DNA of 64,000 nucleotides, taken from contig PLBK01000012.1 in the NCBI GenBank assembly GCA_003134505.1, forward strand, positions 1 to 64,000, written 5' to 3'. Made by a program: the position numbers and the translations under genes. The notes under the pieces were generated by a model. That model saw only the letters and a program-made list of their open reading frames with translations, made no database searches and had not been told where the DNA came from. The stretch comes from Actinomycetota bacterium. GTDB lineage: Bacteria; Actinomycetota; Thermoleophilia; Gaiellales; Gaiellaceae. Below are positions 59,049-64,000 of this stretch, in pieces. Each line of letters starts with the position of its first letter. The first letter of the stretch is position 1.

Positions 59049-59149
59049 TGCCGCGAAGCCGCGGCTTGGCCGCGGTGTAGCTCAGGTCGCCGAAGACGCG
59101 ACCCCAAAGGGAAGGGAGCCCGCGGGGGAAACCGGCTGTTTCCCCCGCG
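59049..59149 (-). repeat. Double-hairpin repeat, copy C (behind ftsZ)
   Basis: Hairpin 1: perfect 12-bp stem 59121-59132 with 59138-59149, abutting the ftsZ stop. One inner pair is G-C where copies A and D have A-T, a compensatory change. Box GGCTCCCTTCCC follows, then hairpin 2 (CCGCGGC/GCCGCGG around CAA near 59057-59074), again with compensatory differences from copy B. Confidence 0.8.
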
Positions 59150-60505
59150 CTAGAGCTCGCGCAGGAAGCTCGGCGGCTCGAACGGCTCGCGTTCGGCGGT
59201 CCCGAACGTCGTCGCCGCACGCCGCTGGCCGGCGCCGAAGCCCGTGGCGACGACGGTCACCCACACCTGCCCGTTCAGCCGCTCGTCGATCGTTGCGCCG
59301 AAGATGATGTTCGTGTCGTCGGTCGCGCGCTGACGGACGATCTCCGCGGCCTGGTTGACCTCGAAGAGCGAGAGGTCCTCCCCGCCGGCGATCGAGAGCA
59401 GGATGCCTCTGGCACCCGTCATCTCGCCCTCGATCAGCGGCGAGCGCAGGGCGCGCTCGACGGCCTCGACGGCACGGTCGTCGCCGCTCGAGTAGCCGAT
59501 ACCCATCAGCGCGTTGCCGGCGTCGCTCATGATCGTGCGGACGTCCGCGAAGTCGAGGTTGATCAGCCCCGGCATCGTGATCAGGTCGCAGATCCCCTGG
59601 ACGCCCTGGCGGAGCACGTCGTCGGCGATCCGGAAGGCGTCCAGCATCGACGTCGAGCGATCGAGCACCTCGAGCAGCTTCTCGTTCGGGACGACGATCA
59701 CGGTGTCGCACTCCGAGCGCAGCTCCGCGGTGCCGTCCTCGGCCGAGCGGCGGCGCTGCGTGCCCTCGAACTTGAACGGCGTCGTGACGATCCCGACCGT
59801 CAGCGCCTTGAGCTCGCGCGCGATGTGCGCCACGACCGGCGCCGCACCCGAGCCGGTGCCGCCGCCCTCGCCGGCGGTCACGAACACCATGTCCGCGCCG
59901 CGCAGCGCCTGCTTGATCTCGTCGTAGCTCTCCTCGGCGGCCTTGCGCCCGATCACTGGGTCGGCCCCCGAGCCGAGCCCCTCGGTGAGCTCGCGTCCGA
60001 TGTGGATCTTGACCGGTGCGTCCGAGAACTGGAGCTGCTGGATGTCGGTGTTGACGGCGATGAACTCGACCTGCGAGAGCCCGGCGTCGATCATCCGGTT
60101 GACCGCGTTCAGCCCGGCGCCGCCCACGCCGACGACCTTGATGACCGCGACGTACGTACCGGAGTCGGGCCGTGGCACGGCGTGGAGAATCGGCGGCTCG
60201 GGCGCGACGTCCCAGAGCTCCGGCCGCACCCGCTCGCGCGCCGGCTCCTCCGCAGGAGCGGGGACGGGCGCGCGCGGGATGTCGACGACGACCAACTCGA
60301 CGGGCTCGAGATGACGTGGCGAGCGCGGCTCGGGCTCCACCACGGGCTCGGGAGCGTGCTCGACGGTCTCCTCGGGCACACGTGGCTCGGCGCTCCCTTT
60401 CGGAGCGCCGCCTGCCTCCTGCTCGGCCTGACGCTGAGCAGCTTCCGTCGCCTTGAACAGCTCGGCGAGGGGCCCTTCACGCATGCTGGCGCGCTTGCGC
60501 GCCAT
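59150..60505 (-). CDS. ftsZ: FtsZ with long N-terminal extension
   Basis: 451 residues. The tubulin-like GTPase core begins at about 119 ([18 protein letters not shown]). The signature loop is GGGTGSG at 214-220 instead of the common GGGTGTG. The T7 loop NLDFADVR is intact. The first 118 residues are a charged helix (1-30) and a disordered Pro/Glu/Arg chain, absent from normal FtsZ. The C-terminal linker is short, ending in a conserved-tail-like PPSFLREL. It follows parA with a 29-base overlap. It builds the division ring or a specialised paralogous filament. Confidence 0.9.
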   Translation of the reverse strand: MARKRASMREGPLAELFKATEAAQRQAEQEAGGAPKGSAEPRVPEETVEHAPEPVVEPEPRSPRHLEPVELVVVDIPRAPVPAPAEEPARERVRPELWDVAPEPPILHAVPRPDSGTYVAVIKVVGVGGAGLNAVNRMIDAGLSQVEFIAVNTDIQQLQFSDAPVKIHIGRELTEGLGSGADPVIGRKAAEESYDEIKQALRGADMVFVTAGEGGGTGSGAAPVVAHIARELKALTVGIVTTPFKFEGTQRRRSAEDGTAELRSECDTVIVVPNEKLLEVLDRSTSMLDAFRIADDVLRQGVQGICDLITMPGLINLDFADVRTIMSDAGNALMGIGYSSGDDRAVEAVERALRSPLIEGEMTGARGILLSIAGGEDLSLFEVNQAAEIVRQRATDDTNIIFGATIDERLNGQVWVTVVATGFGAGQRRAATTFGTAEREPFEPPSFLREL

Positions 60506-61247
60506 TCATGACCTCCTTTGCCAGCTCACGATAGGCCTGCGCGGCGCTTCCGCCGGGCTCGTACTTGAGGACACTGAGGCCCTTCACCGGCGCCTCCGCG
60601 TACCGAACCGTCTTGCGGATTCGCGTCTTGAACACGAGATCGCCGAAGTTCTCCTGCAGGATCTCCACCGCCTCGCGCGCGTGCAGCGTGCGGCCGTCGA
60701 ACATCGTCGGGAGGATGCCCTGGATCGCGACGTTCGGGTTGAGGTTCTCCCGGATCATGCTGAGCGTGTTCTCGAGCTGGACGAGCCCGCGCAGCGACAG
60801 GTACTCGCACTGGACGGGGACGATGACGCCGTCCGACGCAACGAGCGCGTTGATCGTCAGCAGGCCGAGCGAAGGCGGCGTGTCGATCAGGACGTAGTCG
60901 TACTGAGACTTGAAGGGCGCCAGCGCCCGCTCGAGAGCGCGCTCGCGGCCGATCATGCTCGAAAGCGCCAACTCCGCGCCGGCCAGGTCGATCGAGGACA
61001 CGGCCAGGTCGATCTCGCCCTTGTGGATCACCTGCTCGAGCGGCAGGCGGTGCACGAGGACGTCGTACATCGAGCGCTCGATCGTGTCCGGGTTCAGTCC
61101 CTGGCTCATCGTCAGGTTCCCCTGCGGGTCGAGGTCCACGGTGAGCACGCGCTTGCCTTCCTCCGCGAGCGCGACGGCGAGGTTCAGGGTCGAAGTCGTC
61201 TTCGCCACCCCGCCCTTCTGGTTGGCGAACGCTATGACTGATCCCAT
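60477..61247 (-). CDS. ParA-family ATPase
   Basis: 256 residues. Deviant Walker A KGGVAKTT at 11-18, DLDPQGNLT, and [19 protein letters not shown] as Walker B. Chromosome- and plasmid-type ParA ATPases (Soj) segregate DNA or position proteins on the nucleoid. No parB or parS follows; the partner gene is ftsZ, with overlapping ends. ATG 61247 is the start at the first strand; an upstream ATG at 61307 is in frame, adding 20 residues. Confidence 0.92.
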   Translation of the reverse strand: MGSVIAFANQKGGVAKTTSTLNLAVALAEEGKRVLTVDLDPQGNLTMSQGLNPDTIERSMYDVLVHRLPLEQVIHKGEIDLAVSSIDLAGAELALSSMIGRERALERALAPFKSQYDYVLIDTPPSLGLLTINALVASDGVIVPVQCEYLSLRGLVQLENTLSMIRENLNPNVAIQGILPTMFDGRTLHAREAVEILQENFGDLVFKTRIRKTVRYAEAPVKGLSVLKYEPGGSAAQAYRELAKEVMNGAQARQHA

Positions 61248-61330
61248 GGCAGCTTTCTGCGGAACGGTGTCCGGCTCAGGCTGATGTGCTACCTGCAAGA
61301 GGCCCATCGTGCGGCTTCTTTCGAGCCACG

Positions 61331-61564
61331 TTACCAGAGTCCTGCGCGGGCCTCTGTGCCGGTTTCCGCCTCGTGGAGCGCCTCACGGCAGCGCTCGAGC
61401 GCACTTTTCGCGAGGTCGGTGCCCGCGGGCTCGGAGCGCACCCATGCCTCGGCGTCGGCGAGCAGGCCCCGCACCTCGTCGAGCAGCACTCGAGCGGGCG
61501 CGCCGGTCCGTTCGAGCGTCTCGATGCGCTCCAGCCTCGTCATCACCGCGCGTGCCTCGTCCAC
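61331..61564 (-). CDS. Small helical hypothetical protein
   Basis: 77 residues, almost entirely helix (ARAVMTRLERIETLERTG, VLLDEVRGLLADAEAWV, LAKSALERCREALHEAE). GTG start with TACCGT 6 nt upstream, the leaderless pattern seen elsewhere, supports it as a gene. It lies just upstream of parA and on the same strand. No family name. Confidence 0.65.
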   Translation of the reverse strand: MDEARAVMTRLERIETLERTGAPARVLLDEVRGLLADAEAWVRSEPAGTDLAKSALERCREALHEAETGTEARAGLW

Positions 61565-61570
61565 CCTGCG

Positions 61571-61576
61571 ACGGTA
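61571..61576 (-). promoter_or_regulatory. Putative -10 box of leaderless gene 61331-61564
   Basis: TACCGT with a 6-nt spacer to the GTG at 61564. Confidence 0.5.
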
Positions 61577-61620
61577 GCCGGGGAAGACGCGCCGGTTCGT
61601 GACGAATTCGTGCCTGTTCT

Positions 61621-62874
61621 CTAGCTGGCCACGGCGCTGACGGCGAAATAGCTCCGGGGCCTCGGCTTGAGCCCCAGCAGCGAGTCGTCGAGCCGCTCGA
61701 CGAGCTGAACCCGGTCGCCGGCCATCAGCACCTCGAGCAGCGCCCGGCGGATCGTGTCAGCGTCGCTCGTCGTCGCGTGGCCGCCGCTCGTGAGCCCGCG
61801 CAGCCGCGCGAAGAGCTCGCCACGATGGGCTGCGTCCTCGCCGACGAGCACGGAGAGCCGGGCCGCCGCCGCCCAGAGCCCGTCCCCGGCGCCGAGCAGC
61901 GCGGCGAGCGATTCACGCAGTTGCTCAGAGCGATAGGGCTCGGCGGCGAAGAGCGAGAGCTCCCAGCGGTCGAGTGCCTCGCCCAGCCCGTCGTCGCCGT
62001 CGCTGGCAGCCAGCGCCGCGAGCAGCTCGGCGGCGAGCTTGCCGCGGAACTCGTCCAGACGGGTCGGCTCGCCGGGCGGTTCCGTGGCCGCGATCGGCAG
62101 TACCGGCCTCACGCCGTAGGGCCTCCAGTCGAGCCGCTCGAAGAGGACGGGCCCTGCCGCGATCGGCGCCGCCGTGGCGAGGCGGAGCGCGGTGACTGCG
62201 TCGGCGATCTCACCGGGCGCGTCAGGCGGCTCGACCGCCCCGGCCGGGAACTCGCAGGCCAGCTCGATGACGCACGCCCGTTCGGCCTCGCGGCCGAATC
62301 CTGCGGGCAGAAGCCCGTTCGCCTCCGGCCAGCAGGCGGCGATCTCCCCCACCGCGGCCATCCGCACGCGCAGACCGCGACCCAGCTCGATCTCGAGCGG
62401 GCTGGAGATGCCGACCAGCGGCGCGACGGCGCCGTAGGAGTGGCGCTCGCCGAAGATCTGGCGCTCGAGCTTCAGGTAGCCGCGGTTGAAGACCTGATCG
62501 TCCCATTCGAAGCCACCGCACCGCTCGGCCATGCCCGAGAGGAAGGGCAGCAGGATCGTCCGGAACAGTGCCGATTCTCCGGTCGTGTCCGGGACAGCAT
62601 GGGCGTGCGCGAAGATTGCTGCGGCCGGCTCGCGCCCGAGCTCTTCGAGAGCGAACTGCGCGTCGTCGAGGGCTCGGAGCTGGTCTGCTCGAGCCTCGAC
62701 GTATCCGCGCGCCAGCGGGCGGTAGTCGTAGAGCGCCGGCCGGTCGGGAACGGCGTGCTCCTCGAACGCGAACTGGAGCGGCGTCTCGGACTGCGATTCG
62801 CGGTAGAGGCAGGCGAAGGCGCCGAGGCAGTAGCGCTTGAGCGCCTCGTACAACTGCGGGGAGCGAAGGCCCAC
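61621..62874 (-). CDS. Large hypothetical protein
   Basis: 417 residues from GTG 62874, chosen for AAGGGA upstream. Predicted to be mainly alpha/beta and cytoplasmic. Blocks such as FAFEEHAVPDRPALYDY, AERCGGFEWDDQVFNRGYLKLERQIF and HSYGAVAPLVGISSPLEIEL are distinctive, but no family is recognised. An alternative GTG at 62925 lies inside the Nei remnant. It would have been co-transcribed with the Nei/Fpg gene that the remnant represents. Confidence 0.7.
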   Translation of the reverse strand: MGLRSPQLYEALKRYCLGAFACLYRESQSETPLQFAFEEHAVPDRPALYDYRPLARGYVEARADQLRALDDAQFALEELGREPAAAIFAHAHAVPDTTGESALFRTILLPFLSGMAERCGGFEWDDQVFNRGYLKLERQIFGERHSYGAVAPLVGISSPLEIELGRGLRVRMAAVGEIAACWPEANGLLPAGFGREAERACVIELACEFPAGAVEPPDAPGEIADAVTALRLATAAPIAAGPVLFERLDWRPYGVRPVLPIAATEPPGEPTRLDEFRGKLAAELLAALAASDGDDGLGEALDRWELSLFAAEPYRSEQLRESLAALLGAGDGLWAAAARLSVLVGEDAAHRGELFARLRGLTSGGHATTSDADTIRRALLEVLMAGDRVQLVERLDDSLLGLKPRPRSYFAVSAVAS

Positions 62875-62882
62875 TGGTTCCC

Positions 62883-63034
62883 TTACGCCTCGCGTGCTTC
62901 CTCTCCTCTCTGGCAAGTCGGACACCAGTAGGCGATGCGGTTGTGGTCACCCTGACCGCGACTCGCGATCGGCACGCCGCAGCGCGGGGAGGGGCGCCCG
63001 GCTCGGCGGTAGACCATCCGTTCTTCGGGCAGGT
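62883..63034 (-). pseudogene. Nei/Fpg DNA glycosylase remnant (zinc finger only)
   Basis: The 43 C-terminal residues VYRRAGRPSPRCGVPI and QGDHNRIAYWCPTCQ are the zinc-finger end of Fpg/Nei-type DNA glycosylases, including the downstream CPTC pair. The first Cys of the CxxC pair is a Ser (SPRC), so the finger would not bind zinc as usual. The rest of the gene (about 230 residues) is missing; its place is taken by the plus-strand gene at 63051. A short ORF from ATG 63017 is possible. In mycobacteria nei2 is next to lhr, as here, which supports this identity. Confidence 0.72.
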
Positions 63035-63050
63035 GGGGGACAATAGGCGC

Positions 63051-63470
63051 GTGCGTCGCGTCCGAGCAGCAGCCGCCGGTGCCGTCGCCGCAGCGGTCTG
63101 GGCGGCTCAGGAGCCGCTCGATCAGTGTGTTTTCGGCCACGACTACTCCGACGTCGCCGTGCTCGGCAAGCTCCTCACCCGCGGCCCTGAATGGCGGCGC
63201 GCCGGACTGGCCTTCCATGTCGCGAACGGCGCCGTCTTCGGCCTCGTCTACGACGCGGCGAGACGACGGCTGGACGTCGACTCGCGCCGGCTGGCGGTCG
63301 GGATGGCGCTCGGCGAGCACCTCGTGCTCTTCCCGCTCGGGGCGCTCGTTGACCGCCACCACCCGGCCCGCGGCGAGCCGGGCCTGGCCTCGCTGCTCTC
63401 GGGCCGCGCGTTTGCCCAGGCCACCTGGCGTCACGCGCTCTTCGGCTGGGTCCTCGGCCGGCTCGCCTGA
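63051..63470 (+). CDS. Conserved-looking membrane-associated hypothetical protein
   Basis: 139 residues. Hydrophobic N-terminus (AAAAGAVAAAVWAA), a central amphipathic region (FHVANGAVFGLVYDAA) and LAVGMALGEHLVLFPLGALVD, then a C-terminal hydrophobic segment. The periodicity suggests four short helices in the membrane. GTG 63051 with GACAAT 6 nt upstream. It occupies the place of the lost part of the Nei gene. Its only neighbour on the same strand is none; both flanks are minus-strand. Confidence 0.7.
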   Translation: MRRVRAAAAGAVAAAVWAAQEPLDQCVFGHDYSDVAVLGKLLTRGPEWRRAGLAFHVANGAVFGLVYDAARRRLDVDSRRLAVGMALGEHLVLFPLGALVDRHHPARGEPGLASLLSGRAFAQATWRHALFGWVLGRLA

Positions 63471-63473
63471 TCC

Positions 63474-63495
63474 GGCCATGTCCTAGGACATGGCC
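63474..63495. repeat. Perfect 22-bp palindrome between convergent genes
   Basis: GGCCATGTCC followed by its complement with no loop (centre TAGG region CCTAGG). It lies just after the stop of the 63051 gene and before the end of the Lhr gene. A bidirectional terminator, or a protein-binding site, are both possible. Confidence 0.65.
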
Positions 63496-63529
63496 AGGGA
63501 GAACGGGTCGCTCGCCCCGGGGCGGGTCA

Positions 63530-64000
63530 TCAGGGTCTGAGGACGGCGCGGCGCGGGCCGGCTACGAAGCCGGCTTCGGCAAGCAGCGGCATCGCCTCGG
63601 ACTCGGCGACGGGCTCACCGTCGAAGCGCTCCACGGACAGCCGGCGCACACCGGTTCTCCGGGCGTGCTGGACGACCGCGGCGAGCGCCGGTCGCAGCCA
63701 CGACTCGTCCGGCTCGCGGAGCGGGACGAGCGAGCGGCCGCTTCGCTCCACGAACAGCACCGCCTCGCCGCCGGAGAGGACGACGAGAGCGCCCGCGACC
63801 CGAGCCGCCCGCGCGCCGGCCCGCTTCGGCCACGAGAGTGCCGCGCCGTACGGCTGGGCCGGGTCGGCGGCCGCGAGGACGAGCGTCTCCGGCTCGTCGC
63901 CGTCTCGCGGACGCAGCTCGCGAACCCTCTCGACCGCGCCGCCGAGCGCGAACTGCGCGCCGCCGAGGCCCTCGACGAAGTACCCGCGCCGGCAGAGGCC
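63530..64000 (-). CDS. Lhr-type ATP-dependent helicase, C-terminal part
   Basis: The last 157 residues of an Lhr family protein, cut by the window edge. RRGYFVEGLGGAQFALGGAV, TLVLAAADPAQPYGAAL, VAGALVVLSGGEAVLFVERS and RRLSVERFDGEPVAES match the C-terminal end of the long Lhr superfamily-2 helicases, which act in DNA repair. The helicase motor lies outside the window. In actinobacteria it neighbours the nei2 glycosylase, of which only a remnant persists here. Confidence 0.85.
   Translation of the reverse strand, partial: GLCRRGYFVEGLGGAQFALGGAVERVRELRPRDGDEPETLVLAAADPAQPYGAALSWPKRAGARAARVAGALVVLSGGEAVLFVERSGRSLVPLREPDESWLRPALAAVVQHARRTGVRRLSVERFDGEPVAESEAMPLLAEAGFVAGPRRAVLRP

Noticed and set aside
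1-64000. CRISPR arrays, prophage and insertion sequences
   Set aside because: No regularly spaced direct repeats, no transposase, integrase, terminase or capsid-like product found.

Overview
The window is high-GC (roughly 70 percent) chromosomal DNA from an actinobacterium. The WhiG/FliA-type sigma factor, PPi-type phosphofructokinase motifs, collagen-like proteins with a shared N-terminus, many GTG/TTG starts and many apparently leaderless genes all suggest a deep-branching lineage of the Thermoleophilia/Gaiellales type. That placement is inference from gene style, not a phylogeny. No prophage, CRISPR array or insertion sequence was recognised.

Layout. 1-6.5 kb: partial tRNA-Gly, an RNase HI, an aldehyde dehydrogenase, an EF-G-like GTPase, a sigma factor and tRNA-Trp. 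6.7-14.1 kb: an accessory secreted-protein zone with a chimeric beta-helix/collagen junction, a TolB-like propeller, a LamG-like protein, a collagen-like protein translationally coupled to a DUF4242 protein, a frameshifted LuxR-family ATPase regulator and a muramidase-like protein. 14.4-25.8 kb: small proteins, a phosphodiester glycosidase, an NlpC/P60 hydrolase, a GT39-type membrane protein, two tandem secreted proteins of an unrecognised family, a PQQ-type propeller and pfkA. 26-36 kb: an envelope polysaccharide region (second GT39-type protein, PAP2 lipid phosphatase, YdjM-like membrane protein, initiating sugar-phosphate transferase, LPFTG-anchored protein, O-antigen ligase). 36-51.5 kb: leucine/branched-chain acyl-CoA catabolism (both acyl-CoA carboxylase subunits, enoyl-CoA hydratase, acyl-CoA dehydrogenase, leucyl aminopeptidase), interrupted by two collagen-like genes, a lower-GC cupin patch, a large secreted protein, an esterase/SCP2 pair and a transporter. 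51.5-64 kb: threonine ammonia-lyase, MeaB, an MFS exporter, HisC, a LON-domain protein, RimI-like acetyltransferase, gamma-glutamyltransferase, an unusual FtsZ with ParA, and the end of an Lhr helicase next to a Nei/Fpg zinc-finger remnant.

Two non-coding patterns run through the window. First, at least sixteen genes have a TANNNT box (mostly TAGGCT or TAGAGT) 6-8 nt before a GTG or ATG start and no Shine-Dalgarno, which points to leaderless transcription. Second, four copies of a hairpin element lie directly behind aldH, ftsZ, pfkA and tRNA-Trp; three are about 100 bp and contain two hairpins, with compensatory base changes in the stems. These two patterns, the FtsZ with a long N-terminal extension, and an in-frame palindrome inside the biotin carboxylase are the observations most worth following up.
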